Shown piece after piece: positions 17,576-26,286 of a stretch of 64,000 bases of DNA. Source of the stretch: Cytobacillus gottheilii (lineage in GTDB: Bacteria; Bacillota; Bacilli; Bacillales; Cytobacillaceae); the NCBI RefSeq assembly GCF_900166665.1, contig NZ_LT800494.1, positions 1,034,608-1,098,607 of the forward strand, given 5' to 3'. Within the stretch, counting starts at the first letter, position 1, and every line of letters begins with the position of its first letter. The translations under genes and the position numbers were made by a program. The notes beneath the pieces are model-generated. The model did no database searches. It saw nothing but the letters and a program-made list of their open reading frames with translations, and was not told where the DNA came from.

Positions 17576-17930
17576 TATGATACAGCTATAAAATCCATAG
17601 GAATTATTTTATACCTTCTTACGTTTATAAAAACCTTAATAAGGATAAAAGAACTATAAGTAAGTTAGTTAGCAAGAATGGTACAAAATTGATTGTATAA
17701 TAACAGACCTTTATTTCTTTTATGAAGGAATTTATCAACATTCAGCCTTTACATTTTTGCAATCTAATTAAGAGTGTTACAGTAAAAATAGAATGACATA
17801 TACTAAGAGACAAGTGTTCATACTTGTAAACCATGGGGGAAGGCTGATTATATATTTTAGTTGCATGCAAAGTGCACAAGAATGGTTCTCCATTTTTTTT
17901 GTGTGTTAAATGTTAAAGGGGCTGTGAGTG
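17576..17930. other. Upstream region of the EgtUV-like operon
   Basis: A 355-bp AT-rich spacer without a gene. It contains a perfect palindrome (listed separately) about 100 bases before the start codon. TATAAT-like boxes occur, but none with a clear -35 partner. Confidence 0.4.
17810..17827. promoter_or_regulatory. Palindromic candidate operator
   Basis: ACAAGT-GTTCAT-ACTTGT is a perfect 6+6 inverted repeat with a six-base centre. It lies about 104 bases before the transporter ATP-binding gene. Such a site would suit a dimeric regulator, for example of the MarR/GbsR type used by related osmolyte importers. No regulator gene is adjacent, so this is only a candidate. Confidence 0.35.
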
Positions 17931-18884
17931 ATGATTCGTTTTGAGGATGTTAGGAAGCAATATGATGGTTCTGTAGCAGTGAATGACCTGAATTTTGCCA
18001 TTGAAGAGGGAGAGTTTTTTGTTTTAATTGGACCGAGCGGTTGCGGGAAGACAACGACGCTGAAGATGATGAATCGTTTGATTGATCCATCTGACGGTAC
18101 CATTTTGATCGATAATAAAAGGATAACTGATTATGATATACATAAATTGCGTTACAATATCGGCTATGTGCTGCAGCAGATTGCTCTGTTTCCGCATATG
18201 ACGATTGAAGAGAATATCGCCATTGTACCTCAGCTGAAAAAATGGAATGAGCAGGATATACAAGCAAGAGTATCAGAGCTTTTGGCAATGGTGGGATTGA
18301 ACCCAGAGGAATTTAAGGACCGCAAGCCTAATGAGCTTTCTGGCGGACAGCAGCAGAGAATCGGGGTGGCGCGTGCTTTGGCAGCGGATCCGAAGCTGAT
18401 CTTAATGGATGAGCCTTTCAGTGCGCTGGATCCGATTAGCAGGGAAAAGCTTCAAGATGATCTTTTAGAGCTGAAACAAACGATAAAGAAAACAATCGTT
18501 TTTGTTACACATGATATATCCGAAGCTTTGAAGCTTGGCGATCGCATCGGGATTATGAATGAGGGGAAAATGATTCAGATTGGCACACCAGAAGAACTTC
18601 TGCATGCACCGCAAAATGATTTTGTAAAAAGCTTTATTGGCAGAAGTAATGATGAAACGCCTATCAATTTGGAAGAGCTTCTATCACCGCTTTCTCCAGA
18701 AATAGAACTGTCGACTGTTAGGAAAATTCATACAGGATTTACGATACAAGAGCTTCTTCATACCTTAAAAGAGGATGAGCAGGTTGTCATAATAGAAGAT
18801 GATCAAGCACTCGGTTCCATTGACCGGCAGGCAGTTATCGCTTACCTGGCGAGTGGTGCGGTAAAAGGGGGAAGCCCTAAGTGA
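17931..18884 (+). CDS. ABC importer ATP-binding protein, OpuC/EgtV type
   Basis: A 317-residue ATPase of the quaternary-amine uptake class. Walker A is GPSGCGKTTT near residue 35, the signature is LSGGQQQRIGVARAL near 138, and Walker B is LILMDEPFSALDP. The C-terminal part after residue 240 is shorter than the tandem CBS domains of OpuCA; at most a partial CBS-like unit is present (VVIIEDDQALGSIDRQAVIAYL). GTG 17928 and ATG 17931 are both possible; I use the ATG, which has AAAGGGG upstream. The stop overlaps the GTG start of the permease gene (GTGA). With the fused permease next door, the pair resembles EgtV-EgtU, the ergothioneine importer, or a choline/betaine importer. Confidence 0.9.
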   Translation: MIRFEDVRKQYDGSVAVNDLNFAIEEGEFFVLIGPSGCGKTTTLKMMNRLIDPSDGTILIDNKRITDYDIHKLRYNIGYVLQQIALFPHMTIEENIAIVPQLKKWNEQDIQARVSELLAMVGLNPEEFKDRKPNELSGGQQQRIGVARALAADPKLILMDEPFSALDPISREKLQDDLLELKQTIKKTIVFVTHDISEALKLGDRIGIMNEGKMIQIGTPEELLHAPQNDFVKSFIGRSNDETPINLEELLSPLSPEIELSTVRKIHTGFTIQELLHTLKEDEQVVIIEDDQALGSIDRQAVIAYLASGAVKGGSPK

Positions 18885-20398
18885 ATGATTTTATAAATGT
18901 CTTTTCAGATCGCAAGGGAGAGCTTCTTCAAGCGCTGATTGAACATATGCAAATTTCGTTTATTGCGCTCTTTTTTGCAGTATTGCTGGCGATTCCGATT
19001 GGGATCTTTTTAACACGGAAGGAGAGACTGGCCGAAAGCATCATTGGGATAACGGCAGTTCTGCAGACCATTCCATCGCTTGCTCTGCTTGGTTTATTAA
19101 TTCCGCTATTTGGCATCGGCCGTGTACCTGCCATTATTGCACTGGTTGCATATGCACTGCTCCCGATTCTGAGAAATACCTATACAGGCTTAAAAGAAGT
19201 CGATTCTTCCCTTTTGGAAGCTGCACGTGCCATGGGGATGAATACATATCAAAGACTTGGAAAAGTTGAGCTGCCGCTTGCAATGCCCGTTATAATGGCT
19301 GGGATTCGAACGGCAATGGTCCTGATTATTGGAACAGCCACTTTGGCTGCTTTAATTGGTGCAGGAGGTCTGGGAGATCTTATACTGCTTGGAATTGACC
19401 GAAACAATATCCTGCTCATTATTCTTGGTGCTGTACCAGCAGCACTACTAGCTCTATTTTTTGACTTCATTTTGAAAAAAATTGAGCAATTATCCTTTAA
19501 AAAGTCTGTCACTGCCTTTGCCATTATGGCTGCAGCAGCACTGTTCATTATTCTTTCACCTCTAATTTTTGCTGAGGAAGAAAGTGATCTTGTAATCGCG
19601 GGGAAGCTTGGCGCTGAACCAGAAATCCTTATAAATATGTATAAGCTGCTGATTGAAGATGAAACAGATCTGCAGGTCGAGTTAAAACCTGGTTTTGGTA
19701 AAACTTCTTTCGTCTTTAATGCCTTGCAATCAGAAGATATTGATGTGTATCCAGAATTTACGGGTACAGCGATTGCAGAATTTCTGAAAGAAACGGCAGT
19801 GAGCACGGATGGAGAAGAAGTGTATGAACAGGCAAAAGAAGGCTTGTTGGAACAATTTAATCTAACTTTATTAGAGCCAATGAGCTATAACAATACGTAT
19901 GCACTGGCAGTTCCTAAAGAGGTGAGCGATCAATATGGAATCACATCAATCTCAGATGTCATTCCTGTGCAGCAGCAGATTAAACCAGGCTTCACATTAG
20001 AGTTTGCAGACCGGGAGGATGGATACCTGGGCATTCAGGAGCTATATGGCATCGAATTTCCAGAAGTCATTACAATGGAACCGAAGCTTCGTTATCAGGC
20101 TGTTGAAAATGGAGAAATCAATATGGTTGATGCCTATTCAACAGACAGTGAACTCGAGCAGTATGGTTTAACAGTGCTAGAAGATGATCAAGGCCTGTTT
20201 CCACCCTATCAGGGAGCACCTCTATTGAGGGAAGAAACAGCAGAAGCTTATCCCGAAGTGGTTGATGCATTAAACAAACTAGCCGGCAAAATCACAGATA
20301 ATGAAATGCGCGAAATGAACTACCAAGTGAATGTAGAAGGCAAAAGCCCAGAAGAAGTTGCTCAGGATTACTTAAAAAGTGAAGGATTGTTGGAATAG
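18881..20398 (+). CDS. Fused ABC permease and substrate-binding protein, OpuC/EgtU type
   Basis: A 505-residue fusion of an importer permease (about residues 1-210, five to six helices, with the ATPase-contact loop ARAMGMNTYQRLGKVELPLA) and, after one more helix near 210-230, an extracytoplasmic substrate-binding domain of the OpuAC/ProX type (about 235-505). This single-chain layout and length match EgtU of Streptococcus and Listeria, shown to bind ergothioneine, and also some choline/betaine systems. I cannot separate these by eye; the ligand-pocket residues need alignment. The start is GTG, overlapping the ATPase stop by 4 bases. No separate binding-protein gene follows, consistent with the fusion. 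Confidence 0.9.
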   Translation: MNDFINVFSDRKGELLQALIEHMQISFIALFFAVLLAIPIGIFLTRKERLAESIIGITAVLQTIPSLALLGLLIPLFGIGRVPAIIALVAYALLPILRNTYTGLKEVDSSLLEAARAMGMNTYQRLGKVELPLAMPVIMAGIRTAMVLIIGTATLAALIGAGGLGDLILLGIDRNNILLIILGAVPAALLALFFDFILKKIEQLSFKKSVTAFAIMAAAALFIILSPLIFAEEESDLVIAGKLGAEPEILINMYKLLIEDETDLQVELKPGFGKTSFVFNALQSEDIDVYPEFTGTAIAEFLKETAVSTDGEEVYEQAKEGLLEQFNLTLLEPMSYNNTYALAVPKEVSDQYGITSISDVIPVQQQIKPGFTLEFADREDGYLGIQELYGIEFPEVITMEPKLRYQAVENGEINMVDAYSTDSELEQYGLTVLEDDQGLFPPYQGAPLLREETAEAYPEVVDALNKLAGKITDNEMREMNYQVNVEGKSPEEVAQDYLKSEGLLE

Positions 20399-20429
20399 TA
20401 GGTTATATTAAAAAATTAATTGATCACAA

Positions 20430-20770
20430 GAGGCTGTGACATAAAAATTTAACACGACAATAGGACCGTATGGTTAGTAAGCGAATCTTTCTAATCATGC
20501 GGTTTTTTATTTGTTATTTAAAAAATTTTCTTTTTTAACATGAGTGAAATGGAGCGGAGGACCCTCGACTCCGGAGGGAAATAGAGGAAAGGGTGAGACC
20601 CCGCAGGCGTGCCGAGGAGGCTCAGCTTCCTCCCCTCGGAAAGCGAGAGTCCGCAGCGCAGGTGGAACGGGCTTGTTGAAAGGGTGAGACCCTGCAGGCG
20701 TGCCGAGAAGGCTCAGTTTTTTACCCTGGGAATGCGAGAGTCCGCAGTGTATGTGAAACGGACTGCATAC
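20430..20770 (+). repeat. TIR element copy A (3' end degenerate, with internal duplication)
   Basis: It begins GAGGCTGTGACA, like the other two copies, followed by the shared TATGGTTAGTAAGCGAATC block and the core GAGTGAAATGGAGCGGAGG. The part from GGTGAGACCC to GGTGGAACGG is present twice in a row (about 20590-20672 and 20680-20760). The closing inverted repeat TGTCCCAGCCTC found in copy C is not seen, so the 3' end is lost. It has no gene. Confidence 0.75.
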
Positions 20771-20871
20771 TAAGCGAAATCAGTTAAATTATTTATATCA
20801 TTATCAAAAAAATAAAAATTTACCAAAACTATTTCTTTTCTAATTCGTATAAAGAATAGGGAGGGAAATGA

Positions 20872-21585
20872 ATGAATCTATTACAAGTAAATATTAGAGC
20901 TGCTGGCTATGAAAAAGATGAAGCAAAAATAAAAGATATTGCCTTTTCGATCGGGAAGGGCGAGCTCATTGGACTGATTGGACCAAATGGAGCTGGAAAA
21001 AGTACAACCATTAAAACCCTGCTCGGGCTCCTGCCCTATAAAGAGGGAGAGGTAACATTTAAAGAACATGCAACGTATTCTTATATTCCAGAGCGGCCTA
21101 TTTTCTACGATGAATTAACCTTATGGGAGCACCTCGATTTTGTTGCAGCAGTAGAAGGTCTGGATGATCATACATATAAAGAGAAAGCGAATAAATTGCT
21201 GCAGCAATATAAATTAGCAGAGCATGCCCATGAATTTCCTGGAAAATATTCAAAGGGAATGCAGCAGAAAGCTATATTAGTATTATCGATGATCACAGAC
21301 CCGGATATTTATATTATTGATGAGCCATTTATCGGATTAGATCCTAATGCAATGAAGCTTTTTCTTGAATCGATCGAAGAAGAAAGAAAAAGAGGCGCGG
21401 GGATTTTAATGTCAACACATGTTTTGGATACAGCAGAAAAGGTATGTGACCGTTTCTTAATGATTCATGAAGGACAGCTGCAGGCGGAAGGCACATTGGC
21501 AGACATAAGAGAGCAGTGCAGCTTGCCGAATGCGTCTCTCTTTGATTGTTTTCACCAAATAGCGGAGGGTAAGTCCAATGAATAG
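20872..21585 (+). CDS. ythP: ABC transporter ATP-binding protein YthP (EcsA-like)
   Basis: A 237-residue ATPase with Walker A GPNGAGKSTT near residue 38, signature region YSKGMQQKAILVLSM and Walker B IYIIDEPFIGLDP. The signature is KGMQQK rather than LSGGQ, as in EcsA-type ATPases. GGGAGGGAAATG precedes the start. The 3' end overlaps the permease gene by 8 bases. EcsAB-type transporters affect protein secretion, proteolysis or competence in Bacillus, but the substrate of YthPQ is not established. The gene order ythP-ythQ-pepV agrees with B. subtilis. Confidence 0.88.
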   Translation: MNLLQVNIRAAGYEKDEAKIKDIAFSIGKGELIGLIGPNGAGKSTTIKTLLGLLPYKEGEVTFKEHATYSYIPERPIFYDELTLWEHLDFVAAVEGLDDHTYKEKANKLLQQYKLAEHAHEFPGKYSKGMQQKAILVLSMITDPDIYIIDEPFIGLDPNAMKLFLESIEEERKRGAGILMSTHVLDTAEKVCDRFLMIHEGQLQAEGTLADIREQCSLPNASLFDCFHQIAEGKSNE

Positions 21586-22768
21586 CAGCAGTATTTTTCT
21601 GCGGAGACTCAAGGAAAACCAGCGATACAAACGCAAAGTCTGGAGAACTGTCGCTGATTGGACCGTTGTTGTTTATATCATCATACCAGCGATTCTTATT
21701 GGTATTTTTAGATATATTTCATGGTGGCAGGAGACGCCATCGTGGGCAGAGCCTCTCCCCTTATCAATCTTCTTTTTCGGATTATTCCTGCTGTCGTGGT
21801 ACGGCAATATTCAGACATATGTGGAAGAAGCAGATAAGCTGTTTTTAGTGAAAAGAAGAAAGCTTTTTCTGGGTATAAAAGTTTTTGGCTATGGTTATTC
21901 ATTGGCTGCAGAGGCTTTGAGCGCAGCGGCTATACTGATTATTCTCTCACCCATTCTTATTTTGAAATTCAATATGGGAAGCGGCCTAATTTTTTTGCTA
22001 TTCTTCTATTTGTTTTCACTTCGCTCCGCGATCCTCATTTGTAAATATCATTGGAAAAGGATAGAAAGCCGCTGGATCGGTTTGTTCATAGGAGTTTGTT
22101 TATTTGCCATTTTTGGCGGAATACATCTGGTTGCCTATACTCTATTGGCAGGTGGAAACCTGTTCAATCTTGTACTGGCTGGTCTGAGTTTTATCCTGCT
22201 TATTGGCAGTGTGATCATTTCCTATCGGGCGCTGCAGCGCATTTCAACGATTGATCACGACATCAAGATGGGGCAAGAAAGCAAAAATTCAGGTATAAAT
22301 ATGATTTTTACCATTTCACAAGATGTAGAGAAGCCTGTCATTACAAAAAGGAAACGACCTCTCTTATTTAGAAGATCGAAAAGGATGTTCAAAAGGAGAA
22401 CAAAGGCAAATGGGTTTACAGAACTATTTATAAAGGCTTTTATACGTAATTACTCTTATTGGCTCAGTTATTTTCAGATGACGTCCGTTGGTGCGGCCGC
22501 TATAGTTGTTATACCGCCGATGTGGATTAAATCCATTATCTTTTTCGCTTACTTGTTCATGATGTATACTTGGCTTCAGTCTGTTTGGGATAAAGTCTTT
22601 CAGGTCAATCCAATTACGAAGAAATATACAGAAGCTGATGATTATTTTAAAGCAAGAAAAAGAACGATTTGGATTTTATACTTTATTGCGATTCTGCTGC
22701 TGATCGGAATCTCTTCAGTTGGATTGTTTATATATTCCTCTTTCTCTACTCTGTATCAGATACAATAG
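21578..22768 (+). CDS. ythQ: ABC transporter permease YthQ (EcsB-like)
   Basis: A 396-residue membrane protein partnered with the upstream ATPase through an 8-base overlap. About eight hydrophobic segments can be seen, starting with VVYIIIPAILIGIF and ending near LLIGISSVGLFIYSS. It has a basic cytoplasmic loop (KRKRPLLFRRSKRMFKRRTK) in the middle, as in EcsB family proteins. There is no binding protein gene, so an exporter or regulatory transporter is more likely than an importer. No terminator is evident before pepV, although 88 bases separate them. Confidence 0.85.
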   Translation: MNSSSIFLRRLKENQRYKRKVWRTVADWTVVVYIIIPAILIGIFRYISWWQETPSWAEPLPLSIFFFGLFLLSWYGNIQTYVEEADKLFLVKRRKLFLGIKVFGYGYSLAAEALSAAAILIILSPILILKFNMGSGLIFLLFFYLFSLRSAILICKYHWKRIESRWIGLFIGVCLFAIFGGIHLVAYTLLAGGNLFNLVLAGLSFILLIGSVIISYRALQRISTIDHDIKMGQESKNSGINMIFTISQDVEKPVITKRKRPLLFRRSKRMFKRRTKANGFTELFIKAFIRNYSYWLSYFQMTSVGAAAIVVIPPMWIKSIIFFAYLFMMYTWLQSVWDKVFQVNPITKKYTEADDYFKARKRTIWILYFIAILLLIGISSVGLFIYSSFSTLYQIQ

Positions 22769-22856
22769 TCAACTATTTTCATCGTTTTGTTTTATAATGT
22801 GATGAGAATGAAAAACCTATAAAAAATACATATAAAGATTCCGAGGAGGATGAATC

Positions 22857-24275
22857 ATGAATGTGCTTGACTGGAACAAGGAAGTTAATAATCGAAAAGA
22901 AAGCCTGATTAAAGATGCACAAGCTCTTCTGCAAATTAAAAGTGTACTGGACGAAGAAAATGCAAAGGAAGATGCCCCGCTTGGTCAAGGAGTAAAAGAG
23001 GCACTGGATTTCATGCTGACGCTTGGTGAAAAGGACGGCTTTACAGCAAAAAATGTCGGCAATCTGGCAGGCCATTTAGAGTTTGGAGAAGGAGATGAGA
23101 TCGTCGGAATTCTATGTCATGTGGATGTTGTTCCAGAAGGGGATGGATGGTCAAGTGATCCCTTTGGAGCTGAAATTCGTGATGGCAAAATCTTTGCCAG
23201 AGGAGCAATTGACGATAAAGGACCAACAATGGCAGCCTATTACGCAATGAAGATTGTGAAGGAATTGGACTTGCCTCTTTCCAAAAGAGTTCGCATGATT
23301 ATAGGTACAGATGAAGAAAGCAATTGGCGCTGTGTGGATCATTATTTTAAGCATGAAGAAATGCCAACACTTGGATTTGCTCCAGACGCTGATTTTCCGA
23401 TCATTTATGCGGAGAAAGGAATCTCCGATTTTGATATTGTGCAGCTGAAAAAAGAACAGAAGGAAGTTATAAATGTTCAGGCAGAAGTGAACAGCTTTCA
23501 TTCAGGCTTGAGATATAATATGGTCCCTGATTTTGCGAAGGCTTCATTGCTGATCCATTTTGAACCAACTGAGATTGTGCAGAAGTACTCTGATTTTCTT
23601 CGGGATGGTGACCTTGAAGGTAAATATTATATGGATAATGGAATGTTAATTTTAGAGCTTCAAGGTGTATCTGCTCATGGATTAGAGCCTGAAAATGGGA
23701 AGAATGCCGGCTTACTGATGGCCAATTTCCTAGCAGGTATTCAGCTTGATGCTGAGTCCCAGCATTTTATCACTTTTACAAACCAATATTTTTGCGGTGA
23801 TTCACGCGGGAAAAAGCTTGGAATTGCGTTTGAGGATCATATCACAGGCGAATTAACCGTTAATGTTGGAAAACTCTCTTATACAAAAGAAGATGGCGGC
23901 CGTCTTGGTTTAACGGTAAGATACCCTGTTACGAATGAGATGGATCACACAAAAGAAAAACTGGACCAGCTATTAGAAGAAAATCATTTTACCATTGAAA
24001 ATTTTTCAGATTCAAAACCTCATCATGTTGCTGAAGATGATTTTCTTATTCAAACACTCAAAAAGGTGTATCAATTACAGACAGGGGAAGAACCGGAGCT
24101 TCTTTCAATTGGAGGCGGCACATATGCACGGTCTTTAAAATCTGGAGTTGCCTTTGGACCGCTTTTCCCTGGAAGAGAAGACATTGCCCATCAAAAGGAT
24201 GAATATATGTATATTGAGGATCTGGTAAAGGCTACCGCGATTTATGCTCATGCTATTTTTGAGCTTGCCAAATAA
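22857..24275 (+). CDS. pepV: Dipeptidase PepV, M20 family
   Basis: A 472-residue cytosolic metallopeptidase that splits dipeptides and some related amides. The first zinc ligand is in CHVDVVPEGDGW near residue 87, the bridging Asp in GAIDDKGPTMA near 119, and the catalytic Glu pair in GTDEESNW near 153. The C-terminal histidine lies in PGREDIAHQKDEY. The size fits PepV/YtjP. The start has CCGAGGAGGATG upstream. The D-amino acid transaminase follows 77 bases later and may share a transcript. Confidence 0.95.
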   Translation: MNVLDWNKEVNNRKESLIKDAQALLQIKSVLDEENAKEDAPLGQGVKEALDFMLTLGEKDGFTAKNVGNLAGHLEFGEGDEIVGILCHVDVVPEGDGWSSDPFGAEIRDGKIFARGAIDDKGPTMAAYYAMKIVKELDLPLSKRVRMIIGTDEESNWRCVDHYFKHEEMPTLGFAPDADFPIIYAEKGISDFDIVQLKKEQKEVINVQAEVNSFHSGLRYNMVPDFAKASLLIHFEPTEIVQKYSDFLRDGDLEGKYYMDNGMLILELQGVSAHGLEPENGKNAGLLMANFLAGIQLDAESQHFITFTNQYFCGDSRGKKLGIAFEDHITGELTVNVGKLSYTKEDGGRLGLTVRYPVTNEMDHTKEKLDQLLEENHFTIENFSDSKPHHVAEDDFLIQTLKKVYQLQTGEEPELLSIGGGTYARSLKSGVAFGPLFPGREDIAHQKDEYMYIEDLVKATAIYAHAIFELAK

Positions 24276-24352
24276 GAGAATAGGCTGGTAAGATAGCAGA
24301 AAGTTTAGTGCTTTAAAGGGTGTTGGCAATTATTTGGGAGGGGTGCTGGAAA

Positions 24353-25210
24353 ATGGAATATGTCATTGTTAATGGAGAATTCGTAGAACGTTCACAAGCA
24401 AAAGTAGATATTGAGGACAGAGGTTTTCAATTTGGTGACGGAGTCTATGAAGTTATTCGCGTATATAATGGAAAAATGTTTACGGCAGATGAACATCTGG
24501 AACGCCTTCATGTGAGCGGAGAGAAAATTGGTCTGAAGATTCCCTATTCCGTTGAAGAACTAAAAGAACAGCTTGCAGAGCTGATCAGCAGGAATGATTT
24601 AAAGCTTGGAACTATTTACATGCAATTTACGAGAGGAGTTTCACCTAGAAATCATCCGTTTCCTAGTGAAACGATTGCACCAAGCTTTACAGCCAATATT
24701 AAACATGTAGGTCGTCCTTCTGAAAACATGGAAAACGGTGTAAAAGCGCTATTAAAAGAAGATGTCCGCTGGCTGCTTTGTGATGTGAAAAGCTTAAATC
24801 TGCTTGGCAATCTTTTAGCAAAGCAAGAAGCCGTTGCAGCAGGCTGTTTTGAAGCCATTCAGCACCGAGGCGAAACAGTGACAGAAGGAAGTGCCTCCAA
24901 TATCTCGATTGTTAAGGACGGCAAAGTGTTTACACACCCTGCTACAAATCTGATTTTAAATGGAATTACAAGAAGAGTATTTCTTGCTCATTGTGAGAAA
25001 AATGAAATCCCATTTGCTGAGGAAGCCTTCACACTGGCTGACCTGTCACAGGCAGATGAAGTATTCTTATCAAGCACCACAGCTGAAATCATGCCGATCA
25101 TTCAGATCGATAATAAGCCAGTCGGAGCAGGTGAGCCCGGCCCGGTAACAAAAAAGCTGCAAGAGCTTTTCCAGCACGAGATTGAAGAACAGTGTGGGAA
25201 GATTATGTAA
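24353..25210 (+). CDS. dat: D-amino-acid aminotransferase
   Basis: A 285-residue PLP-dependent class IV transaminase that converts D-alanine and 2-oxoglutarate to pyruvate and D-glutamate, a wall precursor. Family words are YVIVNGEFVERSQAKVDIEDRGFQFGD split over the N-terminus, the PLP lysine in CDVKSLNLLGN near residue 146, and EGSASNISIV near 180. The frame opens upstream at 24320, but the N-terminus MEYVIVNG is the family start, with GGGAGGGG upstream. It could be confused with branched-chain transaminase IlvE, but the DVKSLNLL and GFQFGDGVYEVIRVY motifs favour Dat. Confidence 0.93.
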   Translation: MEYVIVNGEFVERSQAKVDIEDRGFQFGDGVYEVIRVYNGKMFTADEHLERLHVSGEKIGLKIPYSVEELKEQLAELISRNDLKLGTIYMQFTRGVSPRNHPFPSETIAPSFTANIKHVGRPSENMENGVKALLKEDVRWLLCDVKSLNLLGNLLAKQEAVAAGCFEAIQHRGETVTEGSASNISIVKDGKVFTHPATNLILNGITRRVFLAHCEKNEIPFAEEAFTLADLSQADEVFLSSTTAEIMPIIQIDNKPVGAGEPGPVTKKLQELFQHEIEEQCGKIM

Positions 25211-25219
25211 TGATAAAGG

Positions 25220-25521
25220 TGCTGAGACATAAGTATTTAACACGATCATAGAAGCGAATGGTTAGGAAGTGAATCTTTCTAATCATTCGTTTTTTTTATT
25301 TGTTTAACTTTTAATATTTCTAAACATGAGTGAAATGGAGCGGAGGACCCTCGACTCATGTGGGCAATAGAGGAAAAGGTGAGACCCCGCGAGGATGCTC
25401 AGCTTTCTCCCCACGGAAAGCGAGGGTCTGGAGCGCAGGTGGAACGGACTTGTGTAAATATGCAAACCTTGAAAATGAACATTCCTTTTTACAAATAGCA
25501 TTTTCGTTTTGTCCCAGCTTC
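25220..25521 (+). repeat. TIR element copy B
   Basis: About 302 bp. It begins GTGCTGAGACATAAG and ends TGTCCCAGCTTC. It shares the GCGAATGGTTAGGAAGTGAA block, a T-run, and the core GAGTGAAATGGAGCGGAGG with copies A and C. Its core is shorter than C by a small deletion in the GC-rich part. It lies between dat and thpR, in the same orientation as both. Confidence 0.8.
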
Positions 25522-25629
25522 TTCTTTCGAAAAGCAGTAAATAAGCAGCACCGAATAAAATACCCCGCCTCTTTGGAACTGCCTCCTTCATCTGCTAAAA
25601 TAAAAAAAATGCACTTTGGAGGTTTTTTT

Positions 25630-26181
25630 GTGGGAAATGAACATTATTTCTTTGCTTTAAGTTTGCCAGAGGAAGTTAAAAAGGAAATGTGGAGTTATTT
25701 TGAAGCTTATAAAGTAACTCTTCCGTTTAAGACATGGGTTCATCAGGAAGACTATCATATTACGCTTGCCTTTCTTGGCGGGGCAGAGAAGACCATGCTG
25801 GAGGATGCGATCAGTTTAGTTAGAAGTTCCATGCAGCATGAAGAAATACGTTCTTTTTCAATACATATAAATAAGCTTGATGTCTTTGGCCAGGCAGATT
25901 CACCGCGTATATTTTGGGCGGGATTGAAAGAAAGCCCCCCTTTGCATAAAGTGAGAAAGAGAGTATATGATGCTTGTTTAAAAGCAGGCTTCCGGCTCGA
26001 GACACGTTCGTTCAAGCCTCATATAACAGTGGCAAGAAGATGGCAAGCTGAGTCAGCATATTCAGCAGCACTTCTTGAGCCTAAAGAATGGATGTTTATG
26101 GCAAAAGAAATTGTGTTATACAAAACACATATGCATAAAACACCAAAATACGAAAGAATAGCCATTTTTCCGTTACGGTAG
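25630..26181 (+). CDS. thpR: RNA 2',3'-cyclic phosphodiesterase (2H family)
   Basis: A 183-residue 2H phosphoesterase that opens 2',3'-cyclic phosphate ends of RNA. Both catalytic motifs are visible: HITL in YHITLAFLG near residue 41 and HITV in FKPHITVARR near 130. An in-frame run extends back to 25330, but its first 80-odd codons come from the repeat element upstream. The true start is GTG 25630, seven bases behind a perfect GGAGG at 25618-25622; the size then matches B. subtilis YtlP (about 183). It is followed after 105 bases by ytlQ. Confidence 0.92.
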   Translation: MGNEHYFFALSLPEEVKKEMWSYFEAYKVTLPFKTWVHQEDYHITLAFLGGAEKTMLEDAISLVRSSMQHEEIRSFSIHINKLDVFGQADSPRIFWAGLKESPPLHKVRKRVYDACLKAGFRLETRSFKPHITVARRWQAESAYSAALLEPKEWMFMAKEIVLYKTHMHKTPKYERIAIFPLR

Positions 26182-26286
26182 ATATATAATGAGGTATAGG
26201 CCGGTTTATGCGAATGCTAGGAATAAGTTCGCACATTAAAAAAACGAAAAAAGCCTAAGAATAAAAGAAACAAGGCAGGGGCAGAA

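Noticed and set aside
19249..19806. 185-residue minus-strand frame
   Set aside because: It is antisense to the well-supported permease/binding protein gene, rich in Ser, Arg and Ile as expected of a shadow frame, with no ribosome binding site.
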